From: Granulicella sp. L46
GTDB taxonomy: Bacteria > Acidobacteriota > Terriglobia > Terriglobales > Acidobacteriaceae
Direction of reading: 5' to 3'
DNA: 64,000 nucleotides
Assembly (NCBI RefSeq): GCF_009765785.1
Contig: NZ_LMUT01000012.1
Coordinates: 859,288 to 923,287, forward strand
Shown: in pieces, positions 26,322-34,278 of the stretch
How the letters are laid out: the number at the start of each line of letters is the position of its first letter
Numbering within the stretch: position 1 is the stretch's first letter
The notes under the pieces: model-generated
The model's database searches: none
The model's input: only the letters and a program-made list of their open reading frames with translations
What the model was told of the DNA's origin: nothing
Made by a program: the position numbers and the translations under genes

Positions 26322-27284
26322 CTACAGAGGGGGATTTCTGAAACGGTCGAGAAATGAATGAGGGGGAACGTCGCTGGTCCACGAATCGCACGGCTTTTTG
26401 GAAATCCAGTGATAGACGTTCTTGTGGGTTTTTGTTCTTGTCACATGCAAGATGACATATGGCGGCCCAATACCTAACGAGTCTTCATGGTGGCCAATGT
26501 TTAGAATTTCGAGTATCGCTTGTTGCGGATGGCCGATCACCCATGAGTTCTCTCTGTCGTATTGCACTGGATACGAAAAAATTTGGACCGAGTCCGGGAA
26601 GGTCTTCCACTTGCCATCCATCAGAACTTTATGTGGCAGAGTTTGGACAGGAACCCAATTCACCGGTGTGAAAGCCTCATATCGAAACTTGCCATAGTAG
26701 GGAGCTGGCAGCGGCTCACTGAAGGGGTCCACAGTCAGAGTGTCAGCGGGAATGGCAATATCATCGTTGGGAACTAAGAGTATCAGCCGATCCATCGCAG
26801 GAATAAGGTCGATTGGAACGGGCGTAGGAAATACTGTTCGCTCGACGGTCTGAGCCGTCACATTGGGATCGTTCAATATGTATGCTAGTTCCGTATCAAT
26901 GTCTCTGACATATTGGGACCTTAGTTTCTGCTCCAAGTCCTCTATGCTGACAGAATCATCGATGAGTTGTTTTAGCTGCGCATCGGTTGAATAGCTCTCA
27001 CCTGACGCACTTGTGCCAGCTGCCACACCAGCTTTCAATACAAGACCCCATTTGGTGCTATGGACTTTACAAACCGTAGCGACGCGCTTGCCATCAAAGG
27101 TTCTCGCGCTGTCTGCGCCGATCCAGTAACCATCTGGTGTGTAGATGATGATGAGCATCGTGGCTCTGGCAGGAACAATCGCGCCCGCGACAACCAGGAG
27201 AGTTCTATATACAAAGGCTTTTGAGAATCTCACCGTGCTGGATCTCCTTGCACAACCTTTTCGCCTATGGGTGGCGAGTGCCAA
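26322..27284 (-). CDS. Exported proteasome-like Ntn-hydrolase-fold protein
   Basis: 320 residues. A basic N-region (RRKGCARRSSTVRFSK) and a hydrophobic core (FVYRTLLVVAGAIV) end in PARA, then Thr42. From Thr42 the text reads TMLIIIYTPDGYWIGADSAR, the start of proteasome/HslV-type subunits: Thr at 1, Asp at 17 (Asp58) and a Lys at about 32 (Lys73, in VCKVHS). The C-terminal half is unlike standard subunits. If the signal peptide is cut after PARA, Thr becomes the free nucleophile. It lies 46 bp downstream of the next gene on the same strand. The family assignment is motif-based inference. Confidence 0.55.
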   Translation of the reverse strand: MALATHRRKGCARRSSTVRFSKAFVYRTLLVVAGAIVPARATMLIIIYTPDGYWIGADSARTFDGKRVATVCKVHSTKWGLVLKAGVAAGTSASGESYSTDAQLKQLIDDSVSIEDLEQKLRSQYVRDIDTELAYILNDPNVTAQTVERTVFPTPVPIDLIPAMDRLILLVPNDDIAIPADTLTVDPFSEPLPAPYYGKFRYEAFTPVNWVPVQTLPHKVLMDGKWKTFPDSVQIFSYPVQYDRENSWVIGHPQQAILEILNIGHHEDSLGIGPPYVILHVTRTKTHKNVYHWISKKPCDSWTSDVPPHSFLDRFRNPPL

Positions 27285-27330
27285 TCTACGCCATCACGTG
27301 GACGCATCAGAACTCCTGCCGCCCTTCCGA

Positions 27331-28008
27331 TTACTGGTTAGGCGGATGTACGCTCACTACTCCTACAACCTTCGGAACTTCAGAGTTGAAAGAAGTCACC
27401 AGTAGGACGAGTCCTTGTCTAGGAGAAAGCGGGTTAGATAAGAGAACTGTGTAATACCTCGAATCCTTTGATACCCAAGCGCCTGCTAGGTCTGCATTTT
27501 CGGTCGCGATGAATTGCCCTCTCGGAATCGAGATCCTTGCAGGACCCAATCGGCACGGTTCCGCGCACTCGAACGAGAATGCTGGTAGTTGAAAGACTTT
27601 ATCGACGCCAATGACGAGTGTTATTGCAGCGATGTCGGGGCCACCTTGCGATAGATGGTACCCATAGGATGTCTCAAGTTCCTGCCTGGATAAGGTGTGC
27701 TCTATGTGGTTGGCGCTGGGAAGTGGGGGACCGATTTCTACGTGGGTGCTTTGGTCGCAGTTCACGACACCAGGCGCGCAGTTGTTTTGAATGCCTTGGT
27801 TCGGAGCATTGTTGATGATGCCCTGATTCGGTGGGCCAACGGGCATTGACGGAGCTGGTGCGGCTGGTTGAGAGGCGGACGGTGTGACGACACTTCCGTT
27901 CTGACGTGGAGTGCCAGTCATTGAGGACCGCAACACAATCTCTTCAGGACCAGTTCGGCGCGGGTTCGCTTCTATCGTGCTGCTTGCAAACCTTTGCCGC
28001 AGTTTCAC
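27331..28008 (-). CDS. Protein of unknown function, Pro/Gln/Asn-rich N-terminus
   Basis: 225 residues from a GTG; an in-frame stop 8 codons upstream limits the start. The first 80 residues are low complexity (PAAPAPSMPVGPPNQGIINN, NAPNQGIQNN), the rest a strand-rich globular region with CAEPCRLG and a C-terminal VLLVTSFNSEV. No signal peptide is obvious. It is upstream of the proteasome-like gene and probably co-transcribed. Confidence 0.5.
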   Translation of the reverse strand: MKLRQRFASSTIEANPRRTGPEEIVLRSSMTGTPRQNGSVVTPSASQPAAPAPSMPVGPPNQGIINNAPNQGIQNNCAPGVVNCDQSTHVEIGPPLPSANHIEHTLSRQELETSYGYHLSQGGPDIAAITLVIGVDKVFQLPAFSFECAEPCRLGPARISIPRGQFIATENADLAGAWVSKDSRYYTVLLSNPLSPRQGLVLLVTSFNSEVPKVVGVVSVHPPNQ

Positions 28009-28386
28009 CTCTAAGCAGCCCTCGCACGATCAGGACAAGGAAAGCCACCCCCTCCAACGATAAAAACGTATGGCTCGATTGCGCGCCAGAGCGCATGCCA
28101 AATGTTGAGCATGGCACCACGTTAGCAGATCGCTCTCGATGCCACGCATCGCGTTATGCGCTTTCTAAATTCTCGAAAACGGGTTTCGGGAAACTACGGC
28201 GAAGTTGCTCAAAATGCGACTTTCGAGGAGCTACTTGACCGCAGACGCGGCCGATTTTGTCGCATTCGACCTTGGACCGCGCTGTTCCTCAGACCTTATC
28301 GCCGCCAATCAAGGGTACCTGCTTCCATTCCTGTGTTCTGTGCGTCTTCCAGGAGAAGCAAAAATCCTGACCAAGAAGGTATCTAA
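28009..28386. other. Intergenic region with repeat copy 1
   Basis: About 380 bp without a supported gene. It holds one copy of the dispersed repeat at 28171-28197. Confidence 0.4.
28171..28197. repeat. Dispersed repeat copy 1
   Basis: CGAAAACGGG then TTTCGGGAAACTACGG. Related copies lie at about 29266 (diverged) and 30239, same orientation. Confidence 0.65.
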
Positions 28387-29220
28387 ATGACGATCACGCG
28401 CAAGTCGATGTTGCCCCTGCTAATCACGTGCACGTGCGTCGTCGCTCAAAACGTGGCTGCAAGGAGTCAGGCAAATAGTACCGCATCGACAGCTTCTGAC
28501 GCTCACTTTGAAGTCGCAACAATAAAGCCAAGCAGCCCCAACAGTAGCAACAGCAGCCCGGGCGCAATGGGTCACCGTGTCACTATGTACGGCACGACGG
28601 TATTGTTTCTGATCGGCTTTGCTTACGATCTGCATGATGATCAAATTATCGGATCTCCTTCATGGTCCAGTTCCGAGAAGTTCGACATTGACGCAGTATC
28701 AGGCATCCCGGGTGATCCGAGCTTGGACCAAATCAAGATGATGCTTCGTGGCCTACTCGCAGAGCGATTTCAGCTCACGGCACAATCCGAAAATCGGCCT
28801 CACGCAGCGTATGCCCTCTCGCTTGCGAAAAATGGTCCGAAGCTAGCCGAGTCCTCGGAGCCCGTAGACTCAAAACCGGGATTGTTTATGCAACCAGGGT
28901 TTCCAAAAGTCGCGGCAATGAAAGGAGTAAATCTCTCGATGTCCGATTTTGCGCGGCTTTTACAATCAGGGATCCTGGACAGGCCGGTGGTTGACCATAC
29001 CGGTTTAGCGGGCAAGTATGACTTTCTACTCAGGTGGACGCCCGATGATTCCCAATTCAGGCAAGTTGGTCTGAGACTTCCACCCCCAAGCGAAAGCTCT
29101 GATGCGCCTTCCCTATATACCGCCATACAAGATCAGCTCGGACTGAAGCTCACCGCAGAGAAAGACGCTCTAGTCCCAGTTCTTCTAATTCAGCATCTCT
29201 CCAGACCATCACCCAACTAG
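28387..29220 (+). CDS. TIGR03435 family protein
   Basis: 277 residues with a signal peptide. The body has the family hallmarks: FEVATIKPSSPNSSNSS early, then VTMYGTTVLFLIGFAYDL, IIGSPSWSSSEKFDIDAVSG and QIKMMLRGLLAERFQLTAQSE. TIGR03435 proteins are a large acidobacterial expansion of unknown role, often near sigma or peptidase genes. Short repeats flank it. No regulator is adjacent. Confidence 0.85.
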   Translation: MTITRKSMLPLLITCTCVVAQNVAARSQANSTASTASDAHFEVATIKPSSPNSSNSSPGAMGHRVTMYGTTVLFLIGFAYDLHDDQIIGSPSWSSSEKFDIDAVSGIPGDPSLDQIKMMLRGLLAERFQLTAQSENRPHAAYALSLAKNGPKLAESSEPVDSKPGLFMQPGFPKVAAMKGVNLSMSDFARLLQSGILDRPVVDHTGLAGKYDFLLRWTPDDSQFRQVGLRLPPPSESSDAPSLYTAIQDQLGLKLTAEKDALVPVLLIQHLSRPSPN

Positions 29221-29265
29221 AGAGTGCTGCCTCTTCGTAGCGGTTCCACTGTACAGCTGGCTTGT

Positions 29266-29292
29266 TCCTTGAAAACGGTGTTTTCGGAAACT
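29266..29292. repeat. Dispersed repeat copy 2 (diverged)
   Basis: TTGAAAACGGTGTTTTCGGA followed by AACTTGG; aligns with the copies at 28171 and 30239 but with several changes. Confidence 0.45.
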
Positions 29293-29380
29293 TGGTGATA
29301 GCCCGCACTAGCCGAGATAGCCGAACGTGCAGATAATCCGGCATGGTGGGCTCTCACGATCGGAAGGCGGTCATCAGCCA

Positions 29381-30073
29381 TCAGGTATCCACTTTGCCTT
29401 CGACACGATAACCCGCAACCAGACGAGAGATCACGACGGCAATGTAAAAGATTCCGATGACGGCTTCAGAAGCGGCAATGTACCGAACGTAATGGTTGAC
29501 GGGCTCGATGTCCCCATACCCGACGGTGGTAATGGTGGAGAGTGAAAAGTAGAGGTACTCGCTCTGCTGGTTTGCTGGAACGGGGGAGTTGAAGCAATGG
29601 GCGATGTGGCGATCGAGTATCCAATAGAGCTGCGAGAACGCCACGGCGATGATGAAGTAGCTGATGATGGCTTCGGAGATGGAGCCGGCAGAGATGCGGG
29701 CCTTGCTGTTAAAGCGTGACAAGATTCCCCATACGATCGAGCAGGAGAGCGCCAGACCGATGTAGGGCGAAATGTGCCAGCCTTCCCCCATTCGCATTTG
29801 TGCGACATGCGCGAGCACCCAAAGAACAGCAAGAGGATAGATTACCAAGCGAAGAATCCGTCCGCTCGCCATGTAGCTGCAACCTACAAGCAGTGCAGTT
29901 TCCAACAGGATGGTTAACGCAAATCCGATATAGGGATGCGAGTCAGCCACAGGTGAGGCGACCAAGAGCGCAAAGAAGAGACACATCAACATCTGTGAGC
30001 GGAATTTCAGAAGGAAAGCTCGTGTGCGATTCAAACCACTGCTCCACTGCCCGGCGAGGATTTCGACGGGCAT
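29381..30073 (-). CDS. Two-pore-domain type K+ channel protein
   Basis: 230 residues with several membrane helices (about 25-45, 50-65, 75-90, 105-120) and a final pore module: helix, then FSLSTITTVGYGDIEPV with the TVGYGD selectivity filter, then a last helix near 195-220. This matches the ion_trans_2 family. No cytosolic ligand-binding domain is attached. Its position in the variable region makes it accessory. Confidence 0.85.
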   Translation of the reverse strand: MPVEILAGQWSSGLNRTRAFLLKFRSQMLMCLFFALLVASPVADSHPYIGFALTILLETALLVGCSYMASGRILRLVIYPLAVLWVLAHVAQMRMGEGWHISPYIGLALSCSIVWGILSRFNSKARISAGSISEAIISYFIIAVAFSQLYWILDRHIAHCFNSPVPANQQSEYLYFSLSTITTVGYGDIEPVNHYVRYIAASEAVIGIFYIAVVISRLVAGYRVEGKVDT

Positions 30074-30238
30074 TCCTTTCCTGCTAACCGATTCATCGTG
30101 ATCGAATCTAAGTATGCCATTGTGCGCTTCGACCGTTCAAATGACATCACAGAGGGTAGATTATGGTCATGGTCTACCACTACGTAAAACCCCGAACGGC
30201 AAATCGGGGCGATTTCACAAAATTGCTGGGGAGGTTCC

Positions 30239-30264
30239 CGCAAAACGGGGTTTTGGGAAACTAC
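30239..30264. repeat. Dispersed repeat copy 3
   Basis: GCAAAACGGGGTTTTGGGAA followed by ACTACGG, same orientation as copy 1 at 28171. Confidence 0.6.
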
Positions 30265-30518
30265 GGATCGTTGTGACCTTGGCCGCAGTCAACTACCGAT
30301 TAATCGCCAATGTTTCCCATAGCCACCAACCCACAGGTCAGAAGGTTGTCTTTCGATGGCCGTCTTCAAATAACTGAAGTTATGGCGTTATGGCTCCGGA
30401 GATACGACTCTAACCTACAACTCTGCGGTAAGAAGTTTGAAGTTCTTGGAGGATGCTTTGCGCTCACGCAGAGCGCGGTCCCCACAATGAATTCACGCCG
30501 CTCATTGCTAAGACAAAA

Positions 30519-30537
30519 GTGCCACCAAAGTGCCACC
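30519..30537. repeat. Paired arm-type boxes near tRNA-Glu
   Basis: GTGCCACC at 30519 and 30530 with period 11. On the minus strand this reads GGTGGCACTTTGGTGGCAC, about 70 bp 3' of tRNA-Glu. The tRNA-Lys at the other island has GTGGCTGTTTTGGTGGCTGT at the corresponding place. Such paired boxes are typical integrase arm sites. Confidence 0.5.
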
Positions 30538-30604
30538 AGAACCAAAAGGGCAAACGAAGGACTCCGCGCGCTTCGAGTCAACTTATTGATTTATAAGAGG
30601 ATTT

Positions 30605-30681
30605 TGGTAGCGTTACCGGGGCTCGAACCCGGACTCTTCGCCTTGAGAGGGCGACGTGTTAACCAGTTACACCATAACGCC
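30605..30681 (-). tRNA. tRNA-Glu(CUC)
   Basis: 77 nt with encoded CCA. Acceptor GGCGTTA pairs TAACGCT (one G-T), anticodon loop CTCTCAA gives CTC between TCGCC and GGCGA, and the T-arm is CCGGGTTCGAGCCCCGG. It bounds the first variable region on the right. Confidence 0.95.
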
Positions 30682-30790
30682 ATGAACGGATGGAGAATCC
30701 GCTGCGACTTCGTAAGTATAGCAAAGTTCGGACCCGCAAAGAAGCGGATTTCGGTGCGGTGGTGTGGCGTGACCGACGACAAAAACCGGC

Positions 30791-31111
30791 CTAGATGCCT
30801 AGCTTCTTGACTTCGTCGTTGTAGTACTTGCGGTAGAGGATGTCCCATTCCTGGGAGCCTTCGGGGATGATGCGGCGCTGGGAGGCAATCTTCTGGCGAG
30901 CGGCGGCGTCGATCTTCACCTCTTCGAGGAGAAGCTTGGTGAGGGCTTTACGGGCTTCCTGACGGATGGTGTTGCGGTCTTCGAGGAAGTCGACTTCGTC
31001 AATCTCGGCGAGGGTGTCGGCGACGGTGTGGGCTAGCTTATTGAGCTTGTCGTCGGAGATGCGGGTGGTGTTGGAAGACTTGATGTCAGGTGCTCCGCGC
31101 ATGGCACTCAT
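30791..31111 (-). CDS. DUF507 protein (second of a tandem pair)
   Basis: 106 residues, entirely helical: VADTLAEIDEVDFLEDRNTI, RQEARKALTKLLLEE, and KIASQRRIIPEGSQEWDILY near the end. These match DUF507, a family mainly in Acidobacteriota and Deltaproteobacteria with no known function. It overlaps the upstream paralogue's stop by 4 bp, so the two are co-translated and may form a heterodimer (inference). Confidence 0.85.
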   Translation of the reverse strand: MSAMRGAPDIKSSNTTRISDDKLNKLAHTVADTLAEIDEVDFLEDRNTIRQEARKALTKLLLEEVKIDAAARQKIASQRRIIPEGSQEWDILYRKYYNDEVKKLGI

Positions 31112-31392
31112 AGGACCGCCTTGTATTTGCGAGCGAGCTCCTGCTTCACTTTTTTGAACATCTCGGGGTAGCTGGCTCCTGTTTTGAGCATGTCGTCCTG
31201 GAAGGCTTCGAGGATGACGCGGACTTCGTCGTTGATGCGATCTTCGAGGGCGAGTTCCTCTATGAGGGCGGCAGAGAGTCGTTGATCGACCACGGCCGGC
31301 TTATCGGTCTTGATCATCTTTGTCGCCACCAGGTGTTTGCTGGTCTGGCGGGCAAGGTAGCTAACGTAATCTTTCGAGAAAATCATGGGCAA
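31108..31392 (-). CDS. DUF507 protein (first of a tandem pair)
   Basis: 94 residues, all helical: MIFSKDYVSYLARQTSKHLV, ALEDRINDEVRVILEAF, FKKVKQELARKYKAV. It is the shorter paralogue of the next gene, with the same order of motifs. Located 21 bp downstream of the thioredoxin-like ferredoxin gene on the same strand. Confidence 0.85.
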   Translation of the reverse strand: MPMIFSKDYVSYLARQTSKHLVATKMIKTDKPAVVDQRLSAALIEELALEDRINDEVRVILEAFQDDMLKTGASYPEMFKKVKQELARKYKAVL

Positions 31393-31413
31393 AGATAGGG
31401 TAGCACGCAGGTT

Positions 31414-31782
31414 TCACTTCTTGCGGTGCGGGCAGTGGTCGGTGTTGATGCAGGCGTCGGGAAGGCGAAGGCGCTCGACGGGGCGGCCGTGGAGAAGGTG
31501 CTCCTGGACGATCTCTTCGGCGTCGTCAGGATCGGCGAAACCGTACCAGACGGCTTCGGGATAGACGACGAGGACGGGGCCGTGCTCGCACTGATCGAGG
31601 CAACCGGCTTCGTTGACGCGGACACGGTGCTTGAGGCCCGCGGCTTTGACGGCATCCTTGAGGGCGCCGCGGAGTCTCTTGCTGTGTTTGTTGCCGCAGC
31701 TGGGACGGGAGGCGGAATCGTCGCGCTCGTTGAGGCAGACAAAAACGTGATGTTCGAAGACTGGCATAGGGATTGGATGCAC
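31414..31782 (-). CDS. Thioredoxin-like [2Fe-2S] ferredoxin
   Basis: 122 residues. The pattern FVCLNERDDSASRPSCG, then NEAGCLDQCEHGPVLVVYPE supplies four cysteines of a thioredoxin-fold [2Fe-2S] ferredoxin (Cys at about 11, 23, 55, 59). GFADPDDAEEIVQEHLLHGRPV is the usual C-terminal helix. The C-terminal tail has two additional Cys (about 110, 116) and His residues (TDHCPHRKK). Redox role; partner unknown. Confidence 0.85.
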   Translation of the reverse strand: MHPIPMPVFEHHVFVCLNERDDSASRPSCGNKHSKRLRGALKDAVKAAGLKHRVRVNEAGCLDQCEHGPVLVVYPEAVWYGFADPDDAEEIVQEHLLHGRPVERLRLPDACINTDHCPHRKK

Positions 31783-31837
31783 AGGATGGGGGGCTGAGAT
31801 GCGGCAGGGGTGGGGCTAGCGTGCGAGAATATAGGGT

Positions 31838-32299
31838 ATGGGATTTGATGATTTGACAGCAGTAAAAGATGACATGATTGCGTTCATCGCCGGGCACGGG
31901 ATGCGGCGGATGAAGAGCTTTGTGCCGGAAGATGTGCCGACGGTTTTGTTCGAGGAAGACGACGTGGACGGGTGGAAGGACTTCGTGGAACATGCGAAGG
32001 CCGCCAATGCTCCGTTCATTACGATGAGCGATGTGATTTTGGAGCCGGAGGATGTGTCAACGCTGATCGCGCAGGTGCGGGACCAGGCGTATCCGGATGG
32101 GGATTCGGGCGAGCTGGAAGAGGCGCAGAGCCTGATGGGACATGTGGGCAAGACGGGATATCTGCAGCTGGGATTCGCGCAGGGTGGGGTGATCTTTCTG
32201 TATGAGACGGCTACGGAGTGGTATGACCTGTTCCAGGAGCTGATGGAGTCGGTGTCGGAGCTGGGACACATTATTGTGGATGACCGGGACGAAGAATAG
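31838..32299 (+). CDS. Conserved protein of unknown function
   Basis: 153 residues, acidic and mixed alpha/beta: MKSFVPEDVPTVLFEEDDVD, WKDFVEHAKAANAPFITMSD, GFAQGGVIFLYETATEWYDL. No motif I can name. A spacer rich in TAGAG heptamers (32300-32345) separates it from recJ. It might be transcribed with recJ. Confidence 0.6.
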   Translation: MGFDDLTAVKDDMIAFIAGHGMRRMKSFVPEDVPTVLFEEDDVDGWKDFVEHAKAANAPFITMSDVILEPEDVSTLIAQVRDQAYPDGDSGELEEAQSLMGHVGKTGYLQLGFAQGGVIFLYETATEWYDLFQELMESVSELGHIIVDDRDEE

Positions 32300-32304
32300 A
32301 GCAG

Positions 32305-32340
32305 AGTGTAGGGGATAGAGGGTAGAGCGTAGAGAAGACA
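32305..32340. repeat. Short TAGAG-type heptamer array
   Basis: GGATAGAGGGTAGAGCGTAGAG is a run of 7-bp units ending TAGAG, imperfect. It fills the spacer before recJ and resembles the CTGAGAA arrays elsewhere in style, not in sequence. Confidence 0.55.
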
Positions 32341-32357
32341 GAGCAGGCGGCGCTGCG

Positions 32358-34187
32358 GTGGACGTGAAGCAAGAACGGGTGGACGGTTGGTTGGTGGCGG
32401 CGCGGGAGAGTGAGGCGTCGGTGGGGCTGGCGCGGGCCTTGGGGGTTCCAGAGGCGATTGGGCGGCTGCTGATTTGCCGGGGGTTTGACACGGTGGAGGC
32501 GGCTGAGGGGTTTCTGCGGCCGGGGCTGGGGCAACTGCATGATCCTTACCTGATGCTGGGGATGACGGCGGCGGTGGCGCGACTACGAGGGGCGCTCGAG
32601 AAGCAGGAGCCGGTGCTGATCTATGGGGATTATGACGTGGATGGGACCGTTGCTACGGTTCTGCTGAAGACAGCGATAGAGCGGGCCGGGGTTGCGCTTG
32701 GAGTGGTGGCTGATGTGCGATACCACATTCCTCACCGGCTTCGCGAAGGGTACGGGATGCAGGATGCCCGGATTGAGGAGGCGGCGAAAGAGGGGGTGCG
32801 GCTGGTCGTGAGCGTCGACACGGGGATACGCGCATTTGCCGAGGCGGAGGCGGCCAAGCGGGTGGGACTGGACTTGATTGTGACTGACCATCATCTGCCG
32901 GATGGGGTGCAGGGAGTGCCTGAGGCGCTGGCCGTGCTGAATCCGAATCAGCCGGGAGATGAGTATCCGTATAAGGAGCTGTGCGGGGCGGGCGTGGCGT
33001 TCAAGCTGGCGCAGGCGTTGCTGGAGAGTACGGCAGCGGATGAAGAAGGGCGGGCTCGGTTGCGGGAGAAGACGCTTCCCTCTTTTCTGAAGCTGCTGGC
33101 GATTGCGACGATTGCGGATGCGGTGCCGCTGACGGGCGAGAATCGGGCGATTGCGTCGCTGGGGCTGGTGGAGTTGCGGAAGCCGTCGCAGGCGGGGCTA
33201 CGGGCGTTGATGGAGCTGGCGCAGATTGATACGGCTCGGCCGATCTCGGCGACCGATGTGGGATTTCGGCTGGCGCCGCGGATTAATGCGGCGGGGCGGA
33301 TGGATATTGCTTCGGATGTGGTGGAGATGTTTTTGACGCGGGATGGGGCGGAGGCGCGCGGGCTGGCGGAGAAGCTGCATCGGCTGAATGACGAGCGGAG
33401 GGCTAGCGAAGCAGAGGCGCTGAGGGCCATTGAGGCGCAGATTGAGGCTATGGCTGAGGGTGCGCCGGCTTGTTTTGTACTGGACGACGCAGAGATGGGG
33501 TCGGCTTGGCATCGCGGGGTGATCGGGATCCTAGCATCACGGGTGGTGGATAAGACGGGGAGACCGGCGCTGGTGATCACGCACGAGGATGGCCTGGCGT
33601 ATGGGTCGGGACGGTCGGTGAGCGGGTTCCATCTGCTGGATGCGCTGACAGCGGTGGACCGAGAGGGTGAGGAGAGATTGTTTGCGCGGTTTGGGGGGCA
33701 TGCGCATGCAGTGGGATTCTCGCTGGTTTCAGGACGGGTCGACGAGCTGCGAAAGCGGATTGTGCGGTACGCGACGGAGCGCCAGGATGCGGACGAGGTC
33801 GTGGAGGAGCTGGCTTGCGATGCGGCGGTGCGGCTGGGGGATTTGACGGAGGAGTTTCTGGCGGCGGTGGAACAGATGGGGCCATTTGGGATTGGAAATG
33901 CGGAGCCGGTGTTCGTTAGTCGCGGGGTAAGGCTTTCGGCAGCGCTGAAGGTGATTAAGGAGCGGCATCTGCGTGTTGCGGTGGAGGACGTCACGGATGG
34001 AAAGAGTTTTGGTGGGATGGCCTGGAGCCGGAGGACGGATTGGGCGGCGATGGCGCAGGACGGTGGATGGTCGCGCGGAGACCTAGTGGATCTTGCCTAT
34101 CGACTGCGCAGGAACTGGCACCCGGCGTATGGGGGATGGGAGCTGGAGATTGTGGGAATCCGACCATCGGTGCCCGGCAGCGTATGA
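32358..34187 (+). CDS. recJ: Single-stranded-DNA-specific exonuclease RecJ
   Basis: 609 residues from a GTG. DHH motifs are intact: GDYDVDGTVATVLL (motif I), SVDTGI, VTDHHLPDG (DHH, motif III), then DAVPLTGENR. The DHHA1 domain has GSGRSVSGFHLLDAL and FGGHAHAVGF, and an OB-like C-terminus follows. RecJ degrades ssDNA 5'-3' in recombination and repair. Length and order are usual for the family. Confidence 0.95.
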   Translation: MDVKQERVDGWLVAARESEASVGLARALGVPEAIGRLLICRGFDTVEAAEGFLRPGLGQLHDPYLMLGMTAAVARLRGALEKQEPVLIYGDYDVDGTVATVLLKTAIERAGVALGVVADVRYHIPHRLREGYGMQDARIEEAAKEGVRLVVSVDTGIRAFAEAEAAKRVGLDLIVTDHHLPDGVQGVPEALAVLNPNQPGDEYPYKELCGAGVAFKLAQALLESTAADEEGRARLREKTLPSFLKLLAIATIADAVPLTGENRAIASLGLVELRKPSQAGLRALMELAQIDTARPISATDVGFRLAPRINAAGRMDIASDVVEMFLTRDGAEARGLAEKLHRLNDERRASEAEALRAIEAQIEAMAEGAPACFVLDDAEMGSAWHRGVIGILASRVVDKTGRPALVITHEDGLAYGSGRSVSGFHLLDALTAVDREGEERLFARFGGHAHAVGFSLVSGRVDELRKRIVRYATERQDADEVVEELACDAAVRLGDLTEEFLAAVEQMGPFGIGNAEPVFVSRGVRLSAALKVIKERHLRVAVEDVTDGKSFGGMAWSRRTDWAAMAQDGGWSRGDLVDLAYRLRRNWHPAYGGWELEIVGIRPSVPGSV

Positions 34188-34278
34188 CGTAGATGTCATT
34201 TGCGTCTGATATTCGAGGCGAGCAAAAGTTTTGATGCGTCGAGAGCATGTGGTGCGTCTTATATACTGACTTTTGCTT

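Larger units (their letters stand above)
30074..30604. other. Gene-free region 3' of tRNA-Glu
   Basis: About 530 bp. It contains repeat copy 3 at 30239-30264 and paired GTGCCACC boxes at 30519-30537. I see no supported gene. Confidence 0.45.

Noticed and set aside
28156..28386. Small gene before the TIGR03435 gene
   Set aside because: It overlaps a dispersed repeat and the promoter region, without any motif.
32948..33994. Reverse frame inside recJ
   Set aside because: Ser/Thr-rich antisense sequence with no motif across a gene with intact DHH motifs.
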